Source: Staphylotrichum longicolle (Eukaryota > Ascomycota > Sordariomycetes > Sordariales > Chaetomiaceae). Taken from it: 64,000 nt of DNA. Shown here in pieces: positions 21,766 through 32,366 of this stretch. The notes beneath the pieces are model-generated. The model made no database searches and was not told the DNA's origin. It saw only the letters and a list, made by a program, of their open reading frames with translations. Position 1 is the stretch's first letter, and each line of letters begins with the position of its first letter. Where the stretch lies: contig JAHCVI010000004.1 in the NCBI GenBank assembly GCA_019096155.1, positions 1,984,001-2,048,000 of the forward strand. The letters are read 5' to 3'. The position numbers and the translations under genes are program-made.

Positions 21766-23074
21766 ATGTCTTCTACCCAATCGGATTTCACGTCACACGT
21801 ACCTCAAGACGACGACTGGCAAGCCGTTATCAGAAGTTCCATCGATTCCTACGACAGCAGCATTCGTTTCATCAACGACAAGGCTTGTTGGCTTCCTACA
21901 CCAATAGACTTCCAGATTCTTTTAGATTGCTAACGCCTTACAGATCCATGCAAACCCGGAGCTGGCTTACGAAGAGCACCAGGCGCACGACGCCTTGGTG
22001 TCAACCCTACAGGAGCTGGGCTTTGCTCCGACGCCACACGCTTACGGACTTGAGACGGCCTTCTCAGTCGAGGTCGGCAATGGCGGAAGGCTGGTAGTTT
22101 TCAACGCCGAGTATGATGCCTTGCCCGGAATTGGCCACGCCTGCGGACACAACTTGATTGCCAGCGCAAGCTTTGCCGCCTTCCTCGGTCTGGCCACCGC
22201 CCTCCGCCAGTCTGGGGCGCCCGGCCGCGTCCGGCTCCTCGGCACCCCCGCCGAGGAGGGCGGCGGCGGTAAACTGAAGCTGATCGCCGCCGGCGCGTAC
22301 CGCGACGCTACCGGCAGCCTGATGGTGCACCCGGGACCGGCCCACCTCCTCGCCCCCTCAACGCACGGCGTTGCCTTCTTCCGCATGCTCGCCAACGTCA
22401 AGAACCGCATCCACTTCACCGGCCGCGAAGCCCACTCGGCCATGGCGCCCTGGACGGGCGTCAACGCGCTCGACGCCGTCTGCCTCTCGTACACCGCCAT
22501 CTCGATGCTCCGCCAGCAGATGCGCCCGCACGAGCGCGTGCACGGCGTCTTCCGCGCGGCCGGCGACCGCCCCAACGTGGTCCCCGCCCACTGCTGCGCC
22601 GAGTACTACGTGCGCAGCGACACGCGCGCCGCCGCCCAGCGGCTGTGGCGGCGCGTGCTCCGCTGCTTCGAGGGCGCCGCCCTGGCCACGGGCTGCGAGG
22701 TGCGCGTCGAGCCGCTCAACAACTACGCCGACGTCCGCCCCAGCGCGGCGCTGTGTCGGGCCTACGTCGACGCCATGCCCGCCGGCTCCGTCTCGTACGA
22801 CACGCCGGCCGACTTTCTGGCCGGGAGCACCGACATGGGCGACGTCACGTACGAGTGCCCCGGCTTTCACGGGGCGTTTGGCATCGTGACGGAGGGCGGG
22901 GAGGGGAACCACACGCTTGCCTTTGCGAAGGCGGCCGGCACCGACGAGTCATATCGGCGGGCTGTTGAGTGCGGCAAGGGGATGGCGCTTGTGGGGTGGA
23001 AGGTGTTGATGGATGATGGGTTCGCTGAGGGGATGCGGCGGGAATGGGAGGAGGACATGGCATCGCAGTGTTAA
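21766..23074 (+). CDS. Peptidase M20 family amidohydrolase (PM20D2/AbgB-like)
   Basis: Two exons, 21766-21882 and 21944-23074, 415 aa. M20 enzymes are di-metal hydrolases that cut amide bonds of N-acyl amino acids or small peptides. Ligand motifs visible: EYDALPGIGHACGHN (Asp and His), GTPAEEGGGGK (Glu pair), GREAHSAMAPWTGVNALDA (dimerisation-domain His) and the C-terminal FHGAFGI. The start MSSTQSDFTSHV follows a TATA box. The intron 21883-21943 has a GC donor (AAG|GCTTGT), branch GCTAAC and CTTACAG; splicing gives INDK-IHANPELAYEEHQAHD, the conserved N-terminal motif. No GT donor gives the right phase. No signal peptide, so cytosolic. The substrate (acyl amino acid, dipeptide or auxin-like conjugate) is unknown. 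Confidence 0.88.
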
Positions 23075-23379
23075 GACTTCCACAATGTGGTATCTAACTG
23101 GTATCGTTTGATTGTTTTGATTTTGTTTTGATTGTGTCCTTTGCTTCGTTTTCCTTACTCTCCTCGAGAATGACATGAGTGACTGGAAATAGCTATGGCT
23201 TGGAGGATCCTGGAGGAGATCTAGCACCTTGTTAGGTGGGGCTCGCGTGTCTCGGATCCCTTGAAACCCTCACAGATTATCATACAACTTTGCATCATGC
23301 ATCACGGATAGGCTGCCAACAAGCCGAATCTGAGGCAGCTATTAAACTTGTCCCGTGACAGCGTGGCGCTGCCCAACAA

Positions 23380-24662
23380 CTATGAGCGGTCGAGAACAAA
23401 TCCTGTGTGGAAAGCTTCGAACCTGCTCAGCTTCTTCAATGCCTCGACCCGTCTTCGATCCCACAGCGCAAAACCAGAAAGTCTCCAGAGTTCAATACGA
23501 CAGGTAAGGGCCCAGCTCTTCTCATCGTCTTCCGCAGGAGGTAGCCAGGGGATCGAACGGAGTCCGGCTCCATACCAGTGAACATAACGCCCCCGCAACG
23601 CATCTGACCAGCCATATGGTACTTGGCCGGGACCATCACCAACGAGTCGGTCATCCATCAGCAACCCATCCGGCTCCGGTCTATCAAGGATAGGGTCTGG
23701 AAAGGATTGTGCCCGGTCACACTGCCAGGCAGATGTCAGTGGCAACAGCTCGTACCGATTTTCAAACTCTTTCTGGAAGCACTCGTCGTATGAAAGCGAT
23801 TCCCCCGATTTCAAGTAACCAAGGGCTTCCTTCGTAATGCCTTGGGTGCTCGCAGGTACTGGACGAGGTGATCCAGGTGCGCATAGAGGTTGCCGAACTG
23901 GCGAGGTGAGATACAATCGTCCTCCCCTACTGCTGCCTACGCTGCAGTCATGTGTGAAGTAGTCGGCATGGTCAATATGTTGTAGGTCCCAGGGGTTGAA
24001 GGCGGCAAACAAGCCTAGGCTCTGACCCTGCTGCGTGCTCGTGTTGCTGAAGGCGTCTGAGTCCCGTTGTACCCATAATGCCGGACGCCTTGTCGAGGCC
24101 CAGGCGTTGCTCACAATTTGGCGGGGGTAGAAAGCTCGCACCACACGGAGCCGTTCTAGGGGTGAGAGCGGTGCTGTCGCGAGGGTGCCCTTTCACCGGC
24201 CCAGTTTAAACAACGCTAACTGTACCGTGGTATATGTATCGGTAATGAAGTTGATCAGGTGGAGCATCCGGCAGAGCTCCGCCAGCTCCTTCAGGGTTGG
24301 GCGGGTTGAATCGCCTCGCACATCCGGCCCCTCAACAACTGACAGCACACCTTGACCTTCATCGCGTGACAGCATGCCCCGGTATACGTCGGCCATGAGA
24401 TGGATCCAGTCGTGATACCGTGTCTCGTCTGCTGGATCCGCATAGGAAAAGATAAACAAGAACCGGGCATCGGGCAATACAGGGCCTAGCTCGTTTTGTA
24501 GGACGCGAAAGAGGATGGTTTGGCGCCGTACCTTGAAGCGGTAGTAAACAAAGCGCGCAGTGACAATTACGTTGGCGAGGTCACGGATCGTATCGAGCTC
24601 GAAAAGAGCTTGTCAAATAACTCGGGCGGCAGAGAGCCGAGTTGAAGACGCTCTTGTGACAT
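23380..24662 (-). pseudogene. F-box-like gene broken by a frameshift and a stop
   Basis: The start at 24662 (MSQERLQLGSLPPELFDKLF) looks like a short fungal F-box leader. At a run of four T on the minus strand (24602-24605) the frame must shift to continue as ELDTIRDLANVIVTARF, RFLFIFSYADP and so on. One missing T would fit. A second break is an in-frame TGA at 24195-24193 after LALFKLGR; the same frame continues for 270 codons (LERLRVVRAFYPRQIVSNAW ... FHTGFVLDRS) to 23380. I found no intron that removes the TGA in phase. Total intended length is about 425 residues. Either a pseudogene or two sequence errors. F-box proteins recruit targets to SCF ubiquitin ligases; no target is suggested. 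Confidence 0.6.
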
Positions 24663-26494
24663 TCCGCTAATTGAGTTGTTGGGAACTTGGGATCCCGCGT
24701 CTGCTAGGTTGTGGATGTGGATGGGCAGAGGAGCGCGATGAATTTTCAGTTTTAAGACAAGTGAGGAGAGGGAGGGGTTTCAGTGGAAGGAATAGGCGCG
24801 TCACACGAACCGCCTGGTTGGGAGAGCACCTTTTCTTCTGTTCCTCAGGCTGACCAATGGGGAACAGGACCTCTCAGTCTCGGAATGATCCGAACAGCAG
24901 GGACTGACGACGCAGCTCTGTCTCGATCCGAGATCCAACACCAGCGGCATGCTTCGCATGCGACGGGAACATCGAAGACGGATGTAATTAACAATAATCT
25001 TGATGTCGGGAGCAGCTGCAACACGACGAGGTTGGCGCGGTGACTTCAGCGGAAAACGCTACCTTACTTGGTCCACCATTTTGAGGCTTTGGTGGTTCCC
25101 GGTTGGGGGGTTCGACCGACAACACTAATTCACAAAATGTCAAATATCTCAAGGTTTAAAGGGTGGTTAGGTATTGCTGGTTGAAGATCTGTGAGCTATG
25201 TATTAGGTATCCCGGAGGCATCGGCGCGGCTCCTGGGTCTTGGTTGGTGTGGCGTGATCGTCGTTGTTGCTCTCGTGATAGCTGCCATATGTAAATGAAT
25301 CTCAGCCTATCATTCGGCAAACACAAACCAAAAGAACGTTAGTAGGCATGTTAGGGCGAGTGTATGGCCGTGAACTGCCACCGCACGCCCAATATTGAGT
25401 CGGCTGAATGCCAATTGACTCTTCTTCCAGTTCTTGTAACCCAGTCATCACCGACGGAAGAGAAAACCGCTAGTAGATTTCTAGCTCCCAGGACTATTCA
25501 AAGCGTCAAATTTATAATCAAGGTTGAGCAGCCCTCAGGCCGTGGGAGAGGCTGGCTGTACTCCAAAGCAGTCGACGTAGAAACCCGCCGACCCCTCAGC
25601 ATCGGCCGGTTCGCGCCGGTCGCCTGGTCTCTGAGACGGATTGTTCGATTATAGAGCTTATCTGACAAGAACGCATCTGATCGGCATTGAGCTCGAAGGA
25701 TTTGCTCTAAGGTGTCTGAGCCCAGCGTAAGCAGTGCTGGCCAGCAGAGTCCCCGAGAACAAACAGGTTTAGACTGTCCATCGAGTTACCGGCGGTGAGT
25801 GTCCGGCAACAAACTGAACTGGATAAGCCAATCGGGGCTCCGTACTTCGGACTCGGCCCCACCTTTAGTGACCGGTTTCCATCCGCCTAATGCATCGCCA
25901 TGCACTCAGATCTTGGGGTGCGCCGCGTCTGCGAATGAGGGCGCTGAGCTAACCTCTCCTCTGCATCATGACAGTAAAGACTGCAGCATCAGCCTACATC
26001 AAAGAGGGGTCATCATCTGTTCGTCATTCTTGGACGAGCAAACATTTCTCATGGTCCTGGTGCCGTATCTCAAAGCCACAACATCCACTGTTGACTTCTC
26101 CGACCCTATCACAGTGAAAACCGCAACATCAACCAACTTGTCCCGACGCTGGATCTGATCGACACGCAAGATACTACGGCTGATGAAGTCTTCCAAAAAG
26201 TCGTATCGTCCGTTCGTCATTCTTGTTCTTGAAGGATTTTCCGTGTCCAAAGTACCCCGGATGCCTGGTAAACCCTACCGCCGGCACTCCTGCTGCGTGC
26301 ACCGCTTGGTAGAATACACGACGGCTTGTACAATATCGTTTTCCTCGCCCAGGAGAGATGTATCTGAGGAAGACGGAGATAAAAGGAAGGCAGCTTGCCC
26401 ACCAACCCGAGAAAATGGCAACGACACTTCACTGCCACTGTCCTTCTCCCTTGGTACCCTAGCCTTCCTACCATCTACCTAACAAGAGAACAAC
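24663..26494. other. Long intergenic region
   Basis: 1.8 kb without a supported gene, AT-richer than the surroundings. Frames at 25364-25654, 25799-26158 and 26183-26482 have no motif, no partner exon and no family look. The right end must hold the promoter of the CBM1 gene. Confidence 0.45.
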
Positions 26495-27223
26495 ATGCGG
26501 TCTTCAGTCAGCATCCTCGCGGTTGTCTCCTGGGCCAGTGGGCATTGGCCCGTTGGAATGCCTCCTCTTGGGCGGGCTCGGAGAGATAGCAGCGGAGCAG
26601 GGAATCCTCGGGCCCGCAGCCACGCAGTTCTGTAGCTCGTTCATCACCGACCGGGCGACGCAGACCGTTTTCTTCACCACCACAGGAACAAGGTATGCTT
26701 TGATTGGAGGCCAGGAGGCTAGGAAATCATGGTTCTTCCTATGCGTGGTGTACTGATCCGCGCCATCTCTGCAGTGTCATTACCTCCCGTGTCCCGGCGA
26801 CACTGACGGTCAGCAACCCAAACTGCGTACCGACCGCCATCGCGGCTCGGCAGGTTGCGAACAACGACAACGGCGATCTCTCCGATTTCGTCAAGGAAGC
26901 CATCTCTTTGGCATGCACCTGTCTCCACCTTGCACCCACGGTCACCACTACCCGTACGATCGGTCTGGCGGTAAGCGCAACCCCCCTTTTCCTTTGTCTC
27001 ACCCCCTAGCAACCTGCGAGCATAACTGACGCTGGGATGTTTTTTTCCCCAGACCTCGATCGCGGTCGTCACCGCTCCCGTTGCCACAACCACGGTCTGT
27101 TCCGGCACACCGGGCCTCCCTCGTTTTTCCCAGTGCGGCGGAACGGGCTATACTGGTCCCACACGATGCGCCCCGCCGGCTGTCTGCCAGTTCGTGAGCA
27201 GCGCGTACTCGCAGTGCGTGTAG
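26495..27223 (+). CDS. Small secreted protein with C-terminal cellulose-binding module (CBM1)
   Basis: Four-exon model of 170 aa: 26495-26537, 26590-26692, 26775-26970, 27053-27223. MRSSVSILAVVSWATA is a signal peptide. A Cys-containing region follows (CSSFITDRATQTVFFTTTGT ... AISLACTCLHLAPTVTTTRT), typical of fungal extracellular modules. The last exon encodes a CBM1: FSQCGGTGYTGPTRC, then CQFVSSAYSQCV at the very end, with the four Cys and aromatic positions expected for cellulose binding. No catalytic domain is visible, so it may be an adhesin-, effector- or expansin-like accessory protein. Introns 2 and 3 (82 nt each) are well supported. Intron 1 has a weak GTGGGC donor and a TAGCAG tandem acceptor, so residues 15-16 are uncertain. 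Confidence 0.75.
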
Positions 27224-28143
27224 GCGTCGGAAGCCCGCGCGGGAGGACAGTCGAGTTTCAACGTCAGGAGGAACAGGACGAGGCTCTCGATCGGTGCTTC
27301 TGTTGTGCAGTTGTCGGAGGACAATGGTCTTGGCAACGGTTAGATAAGCTCATCAGAGCTGTGGAATAAGGGGTCTCTTATTCACTGCCACTCGTTGACT
27401 CTCCTCTGCTTATCAAGAACAACGCTCTCTCGACTCCATTCAACTAGGTACCTAGGTAGTCCAATCCTTTCTTGACAAGTCACAAGCTTTCCTACAGTGT
27501 TACGGGAGTAGCCAAGAACCTTACAAGCTGTGTCAACGCCTCTGCTACTAGACTGGATGACTTACCTACCACCACGCTCAACATCGTTGTAAGCACTTCT
27601 CGCGGAACTGTAGCCTTTTCATCAGAGCTTGTTGAACCAACGATGGCGACACTGTCTCTACTGGAGCCTTGATGTGCCCCATTTCATTTACCCCTGAACC
27701 CCTGAGCTGCCGCATGCCCCCACCAATTGTCCTTTTTCCAACCTACCTATTTAGTCTCAACCCACATCACAACTCCATCACATACGACCATATCCGCGCG
27801 AAAATACGGGATCCCGTCCGCTCTCCCCTAGTCAAACGCGTGAGAGCCAGATCAGTAGTTGGGTCGGTGACGACCAGCGAATCCCTGGTGTTGTATGTTT
27901 TTGTCCCCTTTTGGTCTCGTGTGGTGGAGCTGTGGAGTTGTGAGACGCGGATGGTAAAGTTACCCACGCAGTTTTTTGTCTGACGACGAACAAACGACGA
28001 ACTTAAAGAGGGTACGAAGACTGTGACAAGCGCAAACATCAACAATCCTTCCCTTTTGAGCAAACATCACGTCTCCGGCTCGGCTCTGTTAATCGTATAC
28101 CCAGGTACTGAACTCCACCCCCTGTAACAGTGGGCCATCCCCT
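27224..28143. other. Convergent intergenic region
   Basis: 920 bp between convergent genes. No coding or RNA element supported. Confidence 0.45.
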
Positions 28144-28974
28144 TCACCGAAACGCAACCACGAACCTCCTGGGATACCTCAACAAGACCCTCCCGTCCGC
28201 CGCCCTCCCATACCCCTCCTCCAACCGCCTCCTATACTCGGCCAGGAACCCCTCCCTCACCCCGCCCTCCTCGGGCAGCGCATTCAGAAACGGCTGCAGT
28301 CCGCTGCCCTTGACCCACTCCACGATCCCGTCGTGATCCTCCAGCACGTGCGTGTACACGGTCGTCCACACCTCGACGGTGCTGCACAGCGGCTTGAGCG
28401 CGTCGTAGAACTCCACGTCCGACTCGACGGCGTCCAGGTCGGGCCTCTGCGCAGCCGGCAGCGCGGCAAAGTGCGCCCGCCAGGGGCCCGGGGCGGCGGC
28501 GGCCTCGCGCATGGCGACGTGCGACGGCTCGTCTCGGTTCGCGGGGACCTGGAAGGCGAGGACGCCGCCCGAGTTGGGGGTCTGCGTGCGGAGGAGGCGG
28601 GTGATGGTGGGGATGCGGTCGGCGGCGCGCAGCCAGTGGAAGACGGCGTTGGAGAAGAGGAGGGATGTCCCCTTTGGGGGATGGTAGGTGCGGAGGTCAG
28701 CAGGGGCGAAAGGGGTGTTGGGGAGGAGGGTGCGGGCTTTGGCGAGCATGGAGGGGGACGAGTCGACGCCTACAAGGGTCGCGGTAGGGAAGCGGGAGGC
28801 GAGGATCTCGGTGCTGGTGCCGGGCCCGCAGCCCAGGTCGACGATGCTGGTGGGGGTGTAGCCGGGGCCGAGGAAGGTGAGGAGGTCGTGGATGGGCCGG
28901 TTGCGGGCGTTGCGGAAGAGGAGGTATTGGTCGGGCGACCAGTCTGTGGATCCGGGCCTCATTTGCGAGGACAT
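28144..28974 (-). CDS. Trans-aconitate-methyltransferase-like SAM methyltransferase
   Basis: Class I methyltransferase. The SAM site is SIVDLGCGPGTSTEIL near residue 40, followed by TLVGVDSSPSMLAKA (acidic ribose loop) and SLLFSNAVFHWL (motif IV region). The C-terminal RRFVVAFR and WVKGSGLQPFLNALPEEG regions match the trans-aconitate 2-methyltransferase (Tam) group. In that group the enzyme esterifies trans-aconitate, a spontaneous inhibitor of the TCA cycle. I place the start at 28974 (MSSQMRPGSTDWSPDQYLLF), 276 aa, the family length. The frame stays open upstream to 29283. An alternative Met at 29160 would add a basic Ser/Thr/Arg leader that could be a mitochondrial presequence. Confidence 0.85.
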   Translation of the reverse strand: MSSQMRPGSTDWSPDQYLLFRNARNRPIHDLLTFLGPGYTPTSIVDLGCGPGTSTEILASRFPTATLVGVDSSPSMLAKARTLLPNTPFAPADLRTYHPPKGTSLLFSNAVFHWLRAADRIPTITRLLRTQTPNSGGVLAFQVPANRDEPSHVAMREAAAAPGPWRAHFAALPAAQRPDLDAVESDVEFYDALKPLCSTVEVWTTVYTHVLEDHDGIVEWVKGSGLQPFLNALPEEGGVREGFLAEYRRRLEEGYGRAADGRVLLRYPRRFVVAFR

Positions 28975-29283
28975 GGCGGGGGTGGATTGAGTCGAGGTGA
29001 AAGTGCGCCGAGAGGTGAAATGGGACACAGCTTGTGTGCGAGTGCCAGCAGGTTGGGCGAATGAGCAATGTGTCGTCGGGATGAAAAGAGTGCTTGCGGG
29101 TGAGGTTGTTTTACTGAAGCGCAGAGGGATGCTGTTGGAAAGAGCGCGGGCTTGAGGCATTCTGGGAAATTGCTGAATTACGGCGTTGTGAGCAAAAGAG
29201 ATCATAAAAGAAATGAAAACCCGTCTTATACGAGTTTGACAGCCCGGTGATATCGAAATGGGACCGAGCGGAGCGCCGAGCAA

Positions 29284-30088
29284 CTCGAGCCTACCTAATT
29301 ATAAACGCCATCAATCGGCGGCCTGAAGCTGAAAGACTCGGGGCTAATAAAGAGGGGACCGAGCGGAGACTCGGATCATGAGAGTTACTAGTGCGTACGT
29401 GAGGTACGAATCGAGGGAATCCAGGGATGCGATTACATAAGCTCCCTGCCAACAATTTAATTGGCACCGCAAAACGGGCGATCTCAGTACACCTTGAACA
29501 TTGAAAGCAAGTACCCTCGAGATTCATGCACCACTCACAAGTGCGTCTCAGCCTCAAAGTCTACCAAACTTACAGTACTGTCTATACTAACTGTTATATT
29601 TTCATAGGAATTTTCTAGGAATTTTTGCAAGAAGCTTGGGGTGTGGGGTGCACAACTTGGTTTGCAAAGGTTTGTGAGTGCCAGTTAAATTGTTGGCAGG
29701 GAGATAAGGTAACCAGGTGGAGCACTCCAAATAAAGCAAATAATCTTTTCTCTCAGCACCAGTCGAGAAGAACTGGGTGTTCTGCCCGCTGATTTTGGCT
29801 GGGCGCGCCGCCGTTTTCGGTCTCCTCAACAGTGGGGTTGTGGCGCTCCGGCACAGTTAGAGCCAATTGTCGTGAGGGAGATGAACAAATTGCAGCAATT
29901 GGCCGCATACCTAGGTAGGTATTGTATAATGAGGCTCAGTGAGGCAGTGAGCTGAGCAACCCCGCCCGCCCCCGAGTCTGACAGTTATTTGCAGATTCAA
30001 CTGCAAGCAACCCAGACCTTGAGTTTGAGCGTTTAACCGCTGCTGCCAACTGAATGCCTGTCTGAACTTTTGAATCAGAAACCAGAGC
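29284..30088. other. Intergenic region
   Basis: 805 bp between divergent genes (methyltransferase minus, HET plus). AT-rich around 29560-29640. No gene seen. Confidence 0.45.
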
Positions 30089-31111
30089 ATGCAGGGGACA
30101 GAAACCTACACCTATGGACCGCTGTTGTTAGAACCGCCCGAGATCCGGCTTCTGATTCTCCACGCGGGTTCCAGAGACGAGCCGATCCAATGCACTCTTT
30201 TTAATGTCGAGCTACCGGACGCGGACTATCAAGCACTGTCCTACGAATGGGGCCTGCCTGACGACACGATTGACGGACGGGTCATCATCAACGGCCTGCC
30301 CCACGCTCGGCCCATGCAAACAAATCTGGGGCTGGCGCTGCTGGGGATCCGCGAGGAGACCCACGATCGCATCCTGTGGATCGACGCTCTCTGCATCAAC
30401 CAGGAGGACCTTCGAGAAAAGGGCCAACACGTCGCCATGATGGGCGACATCTTCAGAAACGCCACCAGCGTCATCGTCTGGCTGGGCCCAGAAGCAGACA
30501 ACAGCCATCTCGCCATGAGAATGATGGCCAGCCGTACCTGGACCACCAGCGCGTCGACCGATCTCGAAAGGGAGTGCAGAATGGAGGCGCTTGTGGCCCT
30601 TGCTCACCGCCGTTACTGGAGGAGGGTTTGGGTGATTCAAGAGTTCCACCTCGCCCGGCGCTACGAGCTAAGATGCGGCGCCGATGTCGTTTGCCAAGAA
30701 AGCTTCGAAGATTGCATGATATGGGGGCTCGACGCACTCGGCGGCGGGATGAAGACGAGCCCGGCGCATGCGCACCGGCTTGCGCGAGATATATCTCAAG
30801 CTCCAGAGCTCTGCAAGCTCTCGCGATGGCTCAGGATGTGCTTTCAATCTGGCTTTGAGGCGAGCAATCAGAGGGATTATGTATACGCTCTGATTGGCAT
30901 TTCGTACGACTGTAGGGACGGCGTGGTCGTGCCGGAATATAGCGGGACTGTACGAGATACTTTCCTCCAGGCTGCTCCTTTCTTTCATACCTATCCTTCG
31001 GGGCAGAATCCCACTCTTCTGGCGAGGGATGGCCAGAGGCTTGCCGAGAAAATGGGCTTGGTATTTGACGGTGACTTGCGACGGGCGTTTCTTGAGCGTG
31101 ACAGCCTGTAG
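30089..31111 (+). CDS. HET-domain protein (heterokaryon-incompatibility type), short form
   Basis: Intronless, 340 aa. The HET domain (PF06985) fills most of it: YQALSYEWG near residue 50, ILWIDALCINQEDLREKGQH near 105, VIVWLGPEADN near 130, then RRYWRRVWVIQEFHLARRYE near 180. These are the family's three hallmark blocks. HET proteins act in fungal non-self recognition and can trigger cell death; most of the many paralogues per genome are uncharacterised. The protein is shorter than the usual 600-800 residues and ends after the conserved DYVYALIGI stretch. It therefore lacks the long variable C-terminal part; it may be a naturally minimal or truncated copy. No signal peptide. Confidence 0.92.
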   Translation: MQGTETYTYGPLLLEPPEIRLLILHAGSRDEPIQCTLFNVELPDADYQALSYEWGLPDDTIDGRVIINGLPHARPMQTNLGLALLGIREETHDRILWIDALCINQEDLREKGQHVAMMGDIFRNATSVIVWLGPEADNSHLAMRMMASRTWTTSASTDLERECRMEALVALAHRRYWRRVWVIQEFHLARRYELRCGADVVCQESFEDCMIWGLDALGGGMKTSPAHAHRLARDISQAPELCKLSRWLRMCFQSGFEASNQRDYVYALIGISYDCRDGVVVPEYSGTVRDTFLQAAPFFHTYPSGQNPTLLARDGQRLAEKMGLVFDGDLRRAFLERDSL

Positions 31112-31520
31112 ACTGCAGAGACTTTGAGAACGAGGGATGTGACTGCGATTAAGGAGCAATATATGTAAGGCAGTAATAGAGTTTCGAAGATGAAATGAAA
31201 AAGCAGACTAAGGGTAATTGCAGCCATTAGAGCCTTTTTTAGATAAGGTACCTACGCAATACTTGGTTGCTCACTGTCATGCTGCCATGTCATCTCATTT
31301 ACCCCCTTGTCCCGTTCCCATTTCTCTCCCAAAGCGTGTGTCCTCATGAGGCCTGCAGTGCATTGAGTGGCAAGACTCGGTGACAGGAGCCGACTAGAAC
31401 AGTGGCGGTTGGAGCAAGGACAGTGCGCACAAAGGCACTGAGGCGCTCTTGAAGGACTGTAAGGGCCCATTCCACATTGGCACTGCATTGTGGCTCGTTG
31501 AGATTAGCAGTCCTTTCTTT
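31112..31520. other. Convergent intergenic region
   Basis: About 400 bp, nothing supported. Confidence 0.45.
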
Positions 31521-32366
31521 TTAATATTCAACAAGCACCGGGATCAATAAATCACAACTCACGCAGAACCACATTTTCTGACACATTATCCGCTGTCCCT
31601 CCTCTAGCGTCCAGAAAAACTCTTGACGACCCTCTGGGGTTCTGCTGGTTATCTCGGGCTCGTCTCCATGATTCCTGTCCGTCAGCGGAAGGCGTCTGGC
31701 TTCATCTATGGACTCCAAGACTGCAGTCGTCATGCTTGCAAACATCGACCACGCAAGTGTCACAGGGTGGGAAACTGCCCTCGTAATCGACGAAATGAAG
31801 ATAGAGGCCGCCGAGGTTTTCGTCGTCGTCGGTATACCCTCTTCACCATCGTCAGGAGAGACCGATCCTGCAGCACTTTGTTGCCAAGTCGTTGTTGAGG
31901 TCTCTAAAGCCACCGGCGCTGTGCAAGCCGTTTCTGATGACTCCACCGGCAGGGTCAATGATTTCGGATCTGAGGATAGAACCCAAGCGCAATGCCAGTC
32001 ATTGCCTGAGCTAGCGGACGTAACTCGAGAGGGGCCCTCGTCAATCGGCCCATGCTGTGTTTTCAGGTCCGATGCAGGCAATGCCTTGACTGATCTCCTG
32101 CTTGACTTGGCCCAGGTTATGACGGCAGCCAGTACGCACATTGCGAACACGCCCAATGGAGGGTTATTGAACAGAATATCACGGGCCAGGATGAGAGCAG
32201 TCAGCATGCCTGACTTGAGCCCGCGGGGAGGCTCTCCAGCCTGGCCCACCCCCTTTTCTACAATCTCGTGACGTGGCGGGAAGGGCGTCGCGAGGATCTG
32301 GTCACAATCCAATTGTGACGACGACAAGTTGGCACCTGGAGTTATCAGCAGCCTGTTTCTAGACAT
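31521..32366 (-). CDS. Hypothetical protein with one membrane segment (weak)
   Basis: Open frame of 281 codons from Met at 32366 (MSRNRLLITPGANLSSSQLD). One clear hydrophobic segment, PPLGVFAMCVLAAVITWAKS, sits near residue 75. A weaker one (SIFISSITRAVSHPVTLAWS) is near residue 185. The rest is Ser/Thr-rich without repeats. No family recognised. A 187-codon frame on the opposite strand (31708-32271) covers the same DNA, so the coding strand is not certain. I prefer the minus strand for its length and membrane segment. Confidence 0.4.
   Translation of the reverse strand: MSRNRLLITPGANLSSSQLDCDQILATPFPPRHEIVEKGVGQAGEPPRGLKSGMLTALILARDILFNNPPLGVFAMCVLAAVITWAKSSRRSVKALPASDLKTQHGPIDEGPSRVTSASSGNDWHCAWVLSSDPKSLTLPVESSETACTAPVALETSTTTWQQSAAGSVSPDDGEEGIPTTTKTSAASIFISSITRAVSHPVTLAWSMFASMTTAVLESIDEARRLPLTDRNHGDEPEITSRTPEGRQEFFWTLEEGQRIMCQKMWFCVSCDLLIPVLVEY

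Noticed and set aside
24193..24195. Repeat-induced point mutation as origin of the TGA
   Set aside because: The likely ancestral CGA is not a CpA site, and the locus shows no broad C-to-T bias.
31708..32271. 187-codon plus-strand frame
   Set aside because: Overlaps the longer minus-strand candidate with a membrane segment. Kept only as an uncertainty there.
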